A model generated the notes under the pieces. The model was not told the origin of the DNA and made no database searches. It worked only from the letters and a program-made list of their open reading frames with translations. Both the position numbers and the translations under genes were made by a program. This document shows, piece after piece, positions 23,018-31,332 of a DNA stretch of 34,961 nucleotides. The stretch lies in the NCBI GenBank assembly GCA_964496575.1, contig CAZCAC010000089.1, forward strand, positions 1 to 34,961, read 5' to 3'. Origin of the DNA: CAZCAC01 sp964496575. GTDB lineage: Bacteria; Planctomycetota; UBA1135; GCA-002686595. Every line of letters begins with the position of its first letter. Positions within the stretch are counted from its first letter, which is position 1.

Positions 23018-25312
23018 ATGCTCCGCCCCCTCCTCTTTCTGTTCTCCCTGCTGCTGATCCTCCCCGTCGCCTTCTCCCAGTCCAAGGAGGAGGTGAAGTT
23101 CCTCGAGAAGCAGGCGGACCGCCTCCACGACTACGCCGAGGACGCCTACAAGGCCGGCTTCCCCAAGATCGCCAAGAACGTGTGGTTGATGCTGCTCAGC
23201 GAGTACGAGCCCGACCACGCGAAGGCGCGCAAGGCGCTGGGCTACGAGAAGGTGGGGGACGCCTGGAGCATGAAGCCCGGGTTCGTCTACAAGAAGGAGG
23301 ACAAGCCCGATCCCGCCGCGGCGAAGAAGCTGCAGAAGCAGTGGGACAAGGTCTCGGAGAAGATCGCCGGCGAGCACAAGAAGATGGCCCAGCAGTACGA
23401 GAAGGCAGGGCGGACCGACATGGCCCGGCGCCACTTCGAGAAGGTCATCTTCTTCAACGCCGACGACGAGGAGGCGCAGAAGGCGCTGGAGCACAGGGAG
23501 GTCGCCGGCCTGACCGGGACCGACCTCGAGCAGACGCTCTACAAGCGGTCGATCACGATCGCGGACGCCGTCGAGGTGCAGGCGCGCCAGGACTACGAGG
23601 TCTCCGAGGTCGACACGGAGTCGAAGCACGAGTTCCTCGAGAAGGCGAAGGTGAAGTACGTCACCGTGACCACCGAGCACTTCACCATCCGCGGGGACTT
23701 CGAGCCGGAGCTCCTGCAGGAGGCCGGGCGCTACGCCGAGCGTGCGATCCGGGTGCTGGAAGTCGCCTACGACGGGTTCAAGGGGTTCCGCGACGACCCG
23801 AAGTACTGGATCCGCGACTGGGCGATGTTCAAGGACAAGGACACCTACGTCCAGGTGCTCCAGGCCAACGCGGAGCTGTTCGATCCGGCCCGGCTACAAT
23901 TCATCATCGAACAGACCAGCGGGTCGCAGCTGGTCGACAATGACAATCGCCTCTACCTGAAGATCTCCGCCCCGCAGAATGAGCAGGGGATCTACGACTC
24001 GGCGGTGCGCAACGTCGCCAGAGCGTATTCCGGTTTCAACGCCGACGCGCTGCAGGAGGGGATCGGCCACACGTTCGTCGGGATGATGTTCAACAACAAC
24101 CGGCGCTTCCTCGTCGACCGGGAGACCCAGCTGCGGACCACCACTGGGGAGGAGGATCTCGACAAGTACTCCCCGAACATGGACACCTGGAAGGACCTCG
24201 CGCTGGAGCAGGCCTGGCAGCTGAGCGAGGGGACGCCGGCGGCGAAGCTGCCGCTGATCACCGCCGACAAGTTCCCCGACGACGCGCGGATCAAGTCGTG
24301 GTCGTTCTGTGACTACCTGGTGCGGCGCGACCCGAGCCTCTTGCTGGACCTCAACCGTATGCAGGACCAGCGTCACCCGATCACCGTCGAGGAGAAGTTC
24401 ACCGAGCAGCACGACGGCCTCTCGATCGCGCAGCTGGAGAAGGAGTGGAAGGACTTCTGGACCGGGGCGAGCCCGGTGATGAAGGCGATCCAGGCCAAGA
24501 CTCCCCCGCTCAGCTCGGTGAGCAAGGACGTCAAGAAGTGGCTCGAGGCCTTCAACAAGGCGCGCCAGGACGTGATCGATGGCACGCCGCCCGTGAGCTG
24601 GAGCGACGCCTATTCGGGGCGCTGCCGCGAGCACGTCGAGTACCTGCTTTTGAACGAGGAGGAACGGGGTCCGGGGCGCGAGCAGATGCAGAACATCGAG
24701 CTGGAGGGCGGCTCGCACCTCGGTGACATGTTCGCCCAGATGGCGCTGATCTGCACCGACGCGGGCAAGCCGAAGGCGGTGTTCAAGAAGTGGCGAGACT
24801 ACCCCGGCTACCGCGATGCCCTCATCAGCAATCGGCTGAAGATGATCGGCCTGTACTCGCAGGACGGCATCCTGGTCATGGACTGCATCCGGGGCGTCGG
24901 TCGGGCGCCGGCCGGCTCGGGCGGGATGGTCGCTTACCCGGTGGGGAGCCGCGAGGCCTACCCGACCAAGGTAAAGGTGGCGGAGCTCGGCCCCGAGCTC
25001 CAGGACCTCCTCGAGAAGAACGGCCTGGGGGAGGCGACCGAGGTCGGCTACCCGATTTCCCTGCACCAGTTCGGCAACGGTGGTCTCGCCGGCAACCCGA
25101 GCACCTACAAGTGCAAGGTGACGATCCTCGGTAAGGAGGTCGAGGGGATCCTCCACCACGCCGACGGCGGCTTCAACCGCCGCACCTCGGCAGCCGGGAT
25201 GGTGGTCTTCTATCCGATCAAGCCGCTACGCAAGGGCGTCGAGGTCGAGGTGATCTGGACCTTCGAGACCGACGGGCACTACCAGAAGGTCGAGAAGAAG
25301 TTCAAGACCTGA
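23018..25312 (+). CDS. Secreted protein with degenerate gluzincin-like region and CAP-like domain
   Basis: A 764-residue exported protein. Residues 1-21 are a signal peptide (MLRPLLFLFSLLLILPVAFS). Residues 30-165 are charged and helical, with TPR-like character. From about 212 the segment YVTVTTEHFTIRGDFEPELL and the later ADALQEGIGHTF resemble DUF1570-type peptidases, but no HExxH is present. Residues 505-630 resemble a CAP/SCP domain (FNKARQDVIDG, WRDYPGYRDALISNRLKMIG, QDGILVMD). The C-terminal 120 residues are beta-rich. ATG 23018 places the signal at the N-terminus; the upstream ATG at 22958 adds 20 residues and has no better ribosome binding site. Function unknown; probably a non-catalytic envelope protein. 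Confidence 0.78.
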   Translation: MLRPLLFLFSLLLILPVAFSQSKEEVKFLEKQADRLHDYAEDAYKAGFPKIAKNVWLMLLSEYEPDHAKARKALGYEKVGDAWSMKPGFVYKKEDKPDPAAAKKLQKQWDKVSEKIAGEHKKMAQQYEKAGRTDMARRHFEKVIFFNADDEEAQKALEHREVAGLTGTDLEQTLYKRSITIADAVEVQARQDYEVSEVDTESKHEFLEKAKVKYVTVTTEHFTIRGDFEPELLQEAGRYAERAIRVLEVAYDGFKGFRDDPKYWIRDWAMFKDKDTYVQVLQANAELFDPARLQFIIEQTSGSQLVDNDNRLYLKISAPQNEQGIYDSAVRNVARAYSGFNADALQEGIGHTFVGMMFNNNRRFLVDRETQLRTTTGEEDLDKYSPNMDTWKDLALEQAWQLSEGTPAAKLPLITADKFPDDARIKSWSFCDYLVRRDPSLLLDLNRMQDQRHPITVEEKFTEQHDGLSIAQLEKEWKDFWTGASPVMKAIQAKTPPLSSVSKDVKKWLEAFNKARQDVIDGTPPVSWSDAYSGRCREHVEYLLLNEEERGPGREQMQNIELEGGSHLGDMFAQMALICTDAGKPKAVFKKWRDYPGYRDALISNRLKMIGLYSQDGILVMDCIRGVGRAPAGSGGMVAYPVGSREAYPTKVKVAELGPELQDLLEKNGLGEATEVGYPISLHQFGNGGLAGNPSTYKCKVTILGKEVEGILHHADGGFNRRTSAAGMVVFYPIKPLRKGVEVEVIWTFETDGHYQKVEKKFKT

Positions 25313-25315
25313 TTC

Positions 25316-25520
25316 CGAAGGCCACGGAGGGAACGGAGAGCGCAGAGGCTTCACACAGAGAGCGCGGAGAGCGCAGAGATCAGAAGCAGACAGGTATCAG
25401 AAGGCTGAATGAAGCGCTCGCAGCTGAAGCGAACCTGCCTTCTGATACCTGCCTGCTTCTGATCTCTGCGCTCTCCGCGCTCTCTGTGTGAAGCCTCTGT
25501 GCTCTCCGTCCCCTCCTTCG
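25316..25520. repeat. 205-bp palindrome of CACAGAG type (copy B)
   Basis: It fills the gap between two convergent genes (stops at 25312 and 25522). The left arm CGAAGGCCACGGAGGGAACG starts at 25316. The right arm read from 25520 on the minus strand starts CGAAGGAGGGGACGGAGAGC. The arms share a long identical core, including GCTTCACACAGAGAGCGCGG, GAGATCAGAAGCAG and GGTATCAGAAGGC. The unpaired centre is 25406-25436. It shares the ACACAGAG, AGAAGCAG and TATCAGAAG units with copy A but is not the same sequence. A two-way terminator role is likely from its position. Confidence 0.85.
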
Positions 25521-25521
25521 C

Positions 25522-28506
25522 TCAGTAACTCCGAAGCGCCCTCTTGGCGAACACCTTGGTGGTGATCACCACGCCGTCGCGCAGGAGCCAGCACTCGCAC
25601 CACTCGCCCTCCTTGGTCGCCCGGGGAGCGAGGGCGTCGTGGAGCTGCGTGATGTTCTCGAAGCGGACCAGCTCGTTCTGCTCGCCGGTGATCGTGCGGG
25701 TGACGACGTTCATCCCCAGGACGAGGTCGTCGGGCAGCACCTCGAGGTCGTGGTCGTCGTCGATCGAGTACGCGCGGACGACGCGCAGCGCGCCGTTCAT
25801 CAGCTGCTTCGGAATCCCCGAGGTGTTTCCGGTGTAGGCCTGGTACAGCGCGACGGAGGCGTCGCGGACCAGCGCGGTCTCCACGGCGTAGTCGACCTCC
25901 ACGACCTCGATCCCGCACTGGCGGAAGATCGTCCAGGCCTCGAAGGAGAGCGGGGTCACCTCGAGGGTGAGCTCCTCGCCGTCGCGCTCGAGGACGAACG
26001 GCACCGGGACGCCGGCGGTCATCTTCAGCCGGGCCTGGGCGAGGCTGAGGCCCTTCGCGAGGGCCTCGCCGCCGACCTTCAGCAGGATGTCGTCCTCCTC
26101 GATCCCCGCGTCCCTCGCCGGGCTCGGGGACTCGACTTCCTCGACGACGAGCTTTCCGCGCTTCTCCTCGACCCTCAGGCCGAGGTAGACGCTCCGCATC
26201 TTCTCCGCGGAGAGGAGCTTGTCGCTGAAGACATCGCGCGCCCGGTTGACCGGGATCGCCAGACCCCGGCCGGTGCTCCCCGCGCTGTTGATGCCGATGA
26301 GGTGCCCGTTGAGGTCGAGCAGCGCGCCGCCCGAGTTCCCGGGGTTGATCGCCGCGTCGGTCATCACCATGCCGTAGTACTTTCGCAGCCGGCCACGGAT
26401 CATGACGTTCTCGTCCAGGCCGCTGATGATCCCCGCGCTGACCGTGTCGGCGAGGCCGTGGGGGTTGCCGATCGCGACCACCGGCTGACCGTACTCGAGG
26501 TCGTTCGAGTCGGCCATCGGCACCGGGACCAGCTTCTCCCCCGGTTCGAGCTTCAGCTGGAGCAGTGACAGGTCGTCGTCGCGCGAGGTGCTGAGCACGT
26601 CGGCGATGAAGCTGCGGCCGTCGGGCAAGCTCACCTCGATCCGGTAGTCGGGGTTCTGGCCGCGGCCTTCGCGGAACATCGCCCCGTCGACGACGTGCCA
26701 GTTGGAGATCGCGAGGCCGGTCTCGTCGATGACCACGCCGGAGCCCATGCTCTGGAGCTGCCACCCCGTCTCTTCGGAGCCGCCACCGAAGGGATCGAAG
26801 CCCTTGGACTCCTTCTTGACCGCCTTCTGGACGTGGATGTTGATCAGGGAGCCCATCGTCGCCTCGACCACCCCGACCGCGCCGGTGCGGCGAGCCGCGA
26901 GCTGTTCCTCGCTGCAGGCCGGGATCTCCCCGGCGCTCTCGGGGGCGTACGCCGCCCACGCCTCGGCGAAGGTGGAGCGGGCCCGGGCGATCGACGCGGC
27001 GAAGCCGAGGTAGCTCTCGCCGAAGGGGCCCTTGGTCGCCTCGGGCTGCTTCACGGCGACGCCGAGCAGCTTCCCGTCGCGATCGACCAGCGCGCCCCCC
27101 CAGACCCCGGAGTGGATCCAGGAGGCGACCTGCACGAAGTGTCCCGACTCGGCGGGGACCTCCTTGCCCATCGCGGCGAGCATCGAGGCCCACGGGCTGC
27201 TGATCTTCCGCTCGGCGACGGAGAGCACGCCGACGGTGGTCACCGGCGTGCCTCCGAAGGGGCGGCCGACGACCGCGACGAGCTCCCCGGGCATCGACTG
27301 GGCCGGGTTCGAGAGCTCCGCCGCAGGCAGCGCGACCCCCTCCGGCAGCTCGGCGAGGAGCAGCGCGATCTGCTCGAGGTGGCTGATCTCCAGGAGCTTG
27401 GCGGGGTACTCGGTCCCGTCGGCGAGGCGGATCACGGCGGTCTCGTTCTCCCCCTCGAAGAGCGTCGAGGTGGTCAGGATCAACCCCTTCGCGTCGACGA
27501 TCACCCCCGAGCCGAGTCGCTCGGAGATCCGCAGGGCGTGCGGATCCCTGGGGGCCCGCTCCGGCGGGTAGTCCTCGCCGCCGGCCCAGACTCCGACGAC
27601 GCTCCCCGCGACCGTCTCGATCGCCGCGGGCGCGGGCTCGGCGGCCGCTTGTTCCGGGGCGACGGGGGGAGCGGTCCCTTCGCTCAGCCACTCGCCGAAG
27701 GCCTCGAGGATCGCGTCGCTGCAGACGATCACCGCGTAGTCCTCGTTCACCTTCTTCTCCTCGCCCTCCTTCTCCTCCTCGAAGTTCTCGGGGAGCGCCT
27801 CGATGTGGGAGCTGTTGTGGAGCCCCAGCATCCGGCCGGCCGCGTCGAGCAGCGGCCCGCCGTCGAGGTTGTCGTGGAAGCGCGTGTCGCTGAGCACGTG
27901 CTCACTCGCCTCGAGCGTCGCCTCGCGGAGCAGCACGGGGCCGCCGGAGAATGCGAGTGTCCCGGCGAAGGCGTAGTGCGAGGCGGGGGCAGGGCGGCTC
28001 ATCGCCACGACGCGCTCACCGATCCTCTTGCCCTCGAGGCGGGTGATCGGGATGTAGGGCAGGACCTCGCCGCCGAAGAGCTCGAGCTGCAGGAGCGCCA
28101 GGTCGAGACGCTGGTCTCGGGCGACCACCTTCGCCGTCATCGAGCGCATCCCGAGGAGCACGGTGAGGAAGAACTCGTCGCTCTCCGATCCGTCCTCGGC
28201 GACCGTCTCGGCGATGAGGTGATCGTTGGTCAGGACCAGCCCATCCGGGCTCACGACCACGCCGGTGCCGGGGCGCTGGATCCGGACGAAGTCGTCGTCG
28301 AAGGGGGTCGGGTCCTTGGTGGTCTCGCCCTTGGCGAAGAGGACCCAGACCGTGGCCAGCGTCGGAGAAGCGCGCTCGATCACCTCGGTGACCGGCGACT
28401 GCGCGTATCCCGGGGTGAAGACCCCGAGGATCGAGAGGAGGGGAAGAGCGAGGGCGAGCCCGCGAAGGCGTGAGCTGCGGAGGAGGGGGGTCTTCATCGA
28501 GTTCAC
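25522..28506 (-). CDS. Secreted HtrA-like protein with three trypsin-like domains and one PDZ
   Basis: A 994-residue exported protein. A signal peptide covers residues 1-36. Domain 1 (about 45-275) keeps His96 (TNDH) and Asp135 (DLALL) but has Asp215 in place of the catalytic Ser (NLDGGP). Domain 2 (about 295-520) has lost all three: Thr348, Gln379 and Trp469 (GVWGGAL). Domain 3 (about 540-765) is intact, with His604 (SNWHVV), Asp645 (DDLSLL) and Ser725 (GNSGGALL). A PDZ domain follows at about 772-852, then a 140-residue C-terminal domain I do not recognise. The start is GTG 28506, with GGGAAG upstream, or ATG 28497. It lies four bases behind the zinc-ribbon gene, so the two are an operon. 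Likely degrades or refolds damaged envelope proteins, with the first two domains binding substrate or regulating. Confidence 0.9.
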   Translation of the reverse strand: MNSMKTPLLRSSRLRGLALALPLLSILGVFTPGYAQSPVTEVIERASPTLATVWVLFAKGETTKDPTPFDDDFVRIQRPGTGVVVSPDGLVLTNDHLIAETVAEDGSESDEFFLTVLLGMRSMTAKVVARDQRLDLALLQLELFGGEVLPYIPITRLEGKRIGERVVAMSRPAPASHYAFAGTLAFSGGPVLLREATLEASEHVLSDTRFHDNLDGGPLLDAAGRMLGLHNSSHIEALPENFEEEKEGEEKKVNEDYAVIVCSDAILEAFGEWLSEGTAPPVAPEQAAAEPAPAAIETVAGSVVGVWAGGEDYPPERAPRDPHALRISERLGSGVIVDAKGLILTTSTLFEGENETAVIRLADGTEYPAKLLEISHLEQIALLLAELPEGVALPAAELSNPAQSMPGELVAVVGRPFGGTPVTTVGVLSVAERKISSPWASMLAAMGKEVPAESGHFVQVASWIHSGVWGGALVDRDGKLLGVAVKQPEATKGPFGESYLGFAASIARARSTFAEAWAAYAPESAGEIPACSEEQLAARRTGAVGVVEATMGSLINIHVQKAVKKESKGFDPFGGGSEETGWQLQSMGSGVVIDETGLAISNWHVVDGAMFREGRGQNPDYRIEVSLPDGRSFIADVLSTSRDDDLSLLQLKLEPGEKLVPVPMADSNDLEYGQPVVAIGNPHGLADTVSAGIISGLDENVMIRGRLRKYYGMVMTDAAINPGNSGGALLDLNGHLIGINSAGSTGRGLAIPVNRARDVFSDKLLSAEKMRSVYLGLRVEEKRGKLVVEEVESPSPARDAGIEEDDILLKVGGEALAKGLSLAQARLKMTAGVPVPFVLERDGEELTLEVTPLSFEAWTIFRQCGIEVVEVDYAVETALVRDASVALYQAYTGNTSGIPKQLMNGALRVVRAYSIDDDHDLEVLPDDLVLGMNVVTRTITGEQNELVRFENITQLHDALAPRATKEGEWCECWLLRDGVVITTKVFAKRALRSY

Positions 28507-28510
28507 TGGG

Positions 28511-29371
28511 TCACTTCCCGGCGGATTTGATCTTCTCGTTGCGTTCGAGGCGAGCGATGCACAGCGCGAGCACCTCGAGCTGGTACTTGATCAGGTAGAC
28601 GCTGCGGTCCTTGAAGACGAGGAACTGGTGGCTGAGATTCGCCTCGTACCCCTGGTACATCGAGCCGGCCCGGGTGATCCCCTTGAGCGACTGCTCGAGC
28701 AGCTTCTGCATGTCCTTGAGCGGGGGGAGGCTCTTGGCGGGCTTGGCCAGGAGCGCCGCGAGCGACTTCAGGTTCTTCGAGACGGTATCGCTCGGCTCCC
28801 ACGCCTCGAGCGCGGCGAGACCCGCCCTGAGGTCCGCCTGCGTCGCCGAGAGGTCCTTCAGCTTGGCCTTGCCCGGGTCCTTGCGCTTGACCCGGACCGA
28901 CGGCAGGCGCCGCTTGCCCTTGCAGACCGTGCACGCGAAGAACCCCTTGCCCTTGCAGCAGCCGCACTTGACGTCGTCCTGGTCCTTGACCTGGATGATC
29001 CCGTCGGTGCCGCAGAGGCCGCAGTCGTACCAGGCGCTGCCCTTGCAGTAGATGCAGGCCATCTCCTTCAGGGGATCCGGCGCGCGCCCGGTGCCCGCGC
29101 AGGTGCGGCACTTGGCCTTCTTCTTCCCGCCGCACTCGGCGCAGTTCGGGAGGTTCGCCCCCTTGCACCCGCGGCACTCGAGGATCTTGGCCTTGCGGCA
29201 GGTCGGGCACTCGGGGTTGACGTCCTTCCACTGCTCCAGCCCCTTGGCGTCCTTGGCGGTCTCGCGAGTGACCACGGGGTCCGGGAGCTTCTCCCGCGAT
29301 TGAGCGGTCGCGGCGGGGGCGGCGAGGGTGAGGAACGCCACCAGCCAGAACAGGACGGCTGAGCACTTCAT
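28511..29371 (-). CDS. Secreted protein with eight CxxC zinc knuckles (DnaJ central-domain type)
   Basis: A 286-residue exported protein with a signal peptide at residues 1-24 (ends ATAQ). Residues 55-150 hold eight CxxC or close variants (55, 66, 77, 88, 106, 117, 136/138, 147), several as CxxCxGxG such as CRTCAGTG, CGCCKGKG and CTVCKGK. This is the pattern of the DnaJ cysteine-rich domain, which binds unfolded protein, but twice the usual number and with no J domain. Residues 165-286 are predicted helical and charged. ATG 29371 has GGAAG five bases upstream. The stop is four bases from the start of the triple-trypsin gene. Inference: a periplasmic client-binding partner of that protease. 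Confidence 0.85.
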   Translation of the reverse strand: MKCSAVLFWLVAFLTLAAPAATAQSREKLPDPVVTRETAKDAKGLEQWKDVNPECPTCRKAKILECRGCKGANLPNCAECGGKKKAKCRTCAGTGRAPDPLKEMACIYCKGSAWYDCGLCGTDGIIQVKDQDDVKCGCCKGKGFFACTVCKGKRRLPSVRVKRKDPGKAKLKDLSATQADLRAGLAALEAWEPSDTVSKNLKSLAALLAKPAKSLPPLKDMQKLLEQSLKGITRAGSMYQGYEANLSHQFLVFKDRSVYLIKYQLEVLALCIARLERNEKIKSAGK

Positions 29372-29408
29372 GTCGACTTCCAGGGCAAAGGGCTAGAGAC
29401 GAGGACCG

Positions 29409-29414
29409 AGTATA
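29409..29414 (-). promoter_or_regulatory. -10 element of the zinc-knuckle/protease operon
   Basis: On the minus strand TATACT (29414 to 29409) lies in the 81-bp gap after the DjlA-like gene, 37 nt before the ATG at 29371. It is a five-of-six match to TATAAT. No -35 match is seen. Confidence 0.42.
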
Positions 29415-29452
29415 GTCTCCTCCGGGGGGCAGCGGAGGGGCGGGGAGGAGGG

Positions 29453-30217
29453 TTACATTCCCCGTTCCTTGCGGATGCGCGACCAGGCGTCGCTGATCGC
29501 GCTCATCTTCTCGTTGGCGAACTCGGTGAAGTCGTCGGGGAGCCCCTTGGAGCGCAGGACGTCGGGGTGGTACTCGCGCACCAGCCGGCGGTGGGCGGAG
29601 CGCACCTCCTCGTCGGTGGCGGTGGGGGCGACCCCCAGGACCTCGTAGGGGGAGGTGTCCTCGGCCCCGGTCGCCGCGAGGCAGGTGGCGCGGCAGGAGT
29701 CGTAGTCCGCCGCGGAGAGGCCCATGTCGCGGGCGATCCCGCGGATCTCCGCTTCCTCGGCCGGGTGGAGGTGTCCATCGGCGACGGCGATGACGAGGAG
29801 CACGGTGACGATGTCGCGCAGCCGATCGGGCTCGCGGCGGAGGAGCGCCCCCACCTGGAGGGCGAACTCCGAGGCCGGGGTGGCGCTGTCGCGAGCAGCG
29901 TTGAAGATCCGCGCCGCCTGCTGGCGCTCCCCGATCGACATCCGCAGCGAGTCGCGGAGGAAGGCGTCGAAGGCGCCGATCTCGTCCTGGGTCACCCGGC
30001 CGTCGGCCTTGGCCACCTTGGCCGCGAGACTGGTCACGGCGACGGCGAAGGCGGTGTAGGTCTCGTTCAGGCCCAGCCGCTGCTGGCGCGGGCCGCCCGG
30101 AGCGGGCCGCGACCCCACGCCGACCTGGGACCCGATCGCCGCGCCGAGGATGGCGGCGAGCGGTCCGCCCAGGGCGAAGCCGATCGTCCCGCCGAGAATC
30201 GTGCCGAAGATGCCCAT
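29453..30217 (-). CDS. DjlA-like co-chaperone: TerB domain plus C-terminal J domain
   Basis: A 254-residue protein. Residues 1-35 form a Gly-rich hydrophobic segment (GTILGGTIGFALGGPLAAIL), a probable membrane anchor. Residues 55-182 are a TerB-type helical domain, with the paired KADGRVTQDE and VADGHLHPAE motifs. Residues 188-250 are a J domain with PYEVLGVAPTATDEEVR and an intact HPD at 217-219 (EYHPDV), needed to stimulate a DnaK partner. The order anchor-TerB-J is that of DjlA. The ATG at 30217 has no ribosome binding site and lies only 9 nt after a TAGACT -10, so the mRNA may be leaderless. Third in a run of same-strand genes leading to the exported zinc-knuckle and protease genes. Confidence 0.9.
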   Translation of the reverse strand: MGIFGTILGGTIGFALGGPLAAILGAAIGSQVGVGSRPAPGGPRQQRLGLNETYTAFAVAVTSLAAKVAKADGRVTQDEIGAFDAFLRDSLRMSIGERQQAARIFNAARDSATPASEFALQVGALLRREPDRLRDIVTVLLVIAVADGHLHPAEEAEIRGIARDMGLSAADYDSCRATCLAATGAEDTSPYEVLGVAPTATDEEVRSAHRRLVREYHPDVLRSKGLPDDFTEFANEKMSAISDAWSRIRKERGM

Positions 30218-30226
30218 GGGGCGCAG

Positions 30227-30232
30227 AGTCTA
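30227..30232 (-). promoter_or_regulatory. -10 element directly upstream of the DjlA-like gene
   Basis: TAGACT on the minus strand (30232 to 30227) ends 9 nt before the ATG at 30217. Transcription would start at or within a few bases of the start codon. This agrees with the absence of a ribosome binding site. Confidence 0.42.
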
Positions 30233-30283
30233 CCGGCGCGAGGCCCGGCGGGCAGCGAGGAAGCGAGGGGATCCGTTTCCGGG

Positions 30284-31312
30284 CTAGGGCGCTGTGATCT
30301 GATCGGGGGAGAGCGTGGCGAGGTAGTGCAGCATCACGTACTCCTCGGCGGTCCGCTTGGGGCCGGGGAGCGCCGCCTGCCGCCGCGCGCACGCCTGCAG
30401 GTGTCGCGCGAGGAAGAACTCGAACATCGCCAGGGCCGGGTCCGCGCTCCGATCCATGATGCGGCGACCGGCGCCGATCGTGGTCAGCTCGCCGATCGAG
30501 ATGGTGCCCTCCGCCGAGCTCATCAGCCGCTCCTGGAGCTGCTCCAGCTCCTCGGTGGTCGCGCCGAAGAGGAACTCCCGGAACGCGGTGGCCTCGTCCA
30601 TGGTGCGCTCGGGGCGGATCAGGAGGTCGACGAAGCGCCGGTCGCACCCCGCCTGGAGCAGCTGGAAGATCTCGGTCGTGCCGAGGAGCGTGCCGCCGGC
30701 GACGACCACCCGGCGCCGCGCCTCCCAGGTCGCGTGCAGGACCGGCAGCAGGCGGGTCAGGCGGTAGGCCGAGCGATCCCAGATCAGGAGGAGGGCCAGC
30801 ACCGCCTTCTTGCGCTCGGCCCGCTCCACGCTCTCGTCCGAGGCGATGTTGGTCAGGAGCTCCCCGGCGAGGCGGATGTAGATGCACTGGCAGAGGTGCT
30901 GCTCGATCCGCGGGAGGTAGATCCCCGCCTCGGTGTCCTGGAGCGCTTCCTGGCAGACGAAGCGCAGGAGGCGGTAGAAGTTCATCTCCGCCATCACCAG
31001 CGCGCGCCCGAGCAGGGCTCGCGTGGGGAGGAACATCTCGAAGTTCGAGAGGTTGCTGGCGCTCAGCCGGTCGACCAGCGAGGAGCGATCTCGCTGGCGG
31101 CGCCCGAGGGACTGCGCCTCGAACAGGGAGGGATACCGCCCCAGCAGCGCCCCGAGCTGGTCGAGCAGGTCGACGTTCCGCTCCACGCTGAGCAGCAGCT
31201 CCTCGGTCCCCTCGACCGCGGCGACGGCGCCGTGGACGGCGCGGATGGTGGCGCGCTCGACCTGGTCGAAGGGGCCGTCGTCCAGGAACTGCAGGGGGCC
31301 CGTCGTCGTCAT
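30284..31312 (-). CDS. Uncharacterised cytoplasmic helical protein
   Basis: A 342-residue protein that I do not recognise. There is no signal peptide and no membrane helix. It is predicted almost entirely helical, with motifs such as RNVDLLDQLGALLGRYPSLF, YLPRIEQHLCQCIYIRLAGE and RAERKKAVLALLLIWDRSAY, consistent with a helical-repeat or scaffold fold. It carries no obvious catalytic signature. ATG 31312 has no clear ribosome binding site and follows a good TAGAAT -10 by 14 nt. It is the first gene of the minus-strand cluster that continues with the DjlA-like, zinc-knuckle and triple-trypsin genes, 66 bp upstream of the DjlA-like gene, and may be functionally linked to them. Confidence 0.75.
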   Translation of the reverse strand: MTTTGPLQFLDDGPFDQVERATIRAVHGAVAAVEGTEELLLSVERNVDLLDQLGALLGRYPSLFEAQSLGRRQRDRSSLVDRLSASNLSNFEMFLPTRALLGRALVMAEMNFYRLLRFVCQEALQDTEAGIYLPRIEQHLCQCIYIRLAGELLTNIASDESVERAERKKAVLALLLIWDRSAYRLTRLLPVLHATWEARRRVVVAGGTLLGTTEIFQLLQAGCDRRFVDLLIRPERTMDEATAFREFLFGATTEELEQLQERLMSSAEGTISIGELTTIGAGRRIMDRSADPALAMFEFFLARHLQACARRQAALPGPKRTAEEYVMLHYLATLSPDQITAP

Positions 31313-31326
31313 GCTGGGGGAGACCC

Positions 31327-31332
31327 ATTCTA
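31327..31332 (-). promoter_or_regulatory. -10 element of the unknown helical protein gene
   Basis: TAGAAT on the minus strand (31332 to 31327) matches TATAAT in five of six positions. Only 14 nt separate it from the ATG at 31312, predicting a leader of about seven bases. Confidence 0.45.

Noticed and set aside
26695..28473. Long plus-strand open frame (592 codons) opposite the triple-trypsin gene
   Set aside because: Antisense shadow in GC-rich DNA; no signal, domain or ribosome binding site.
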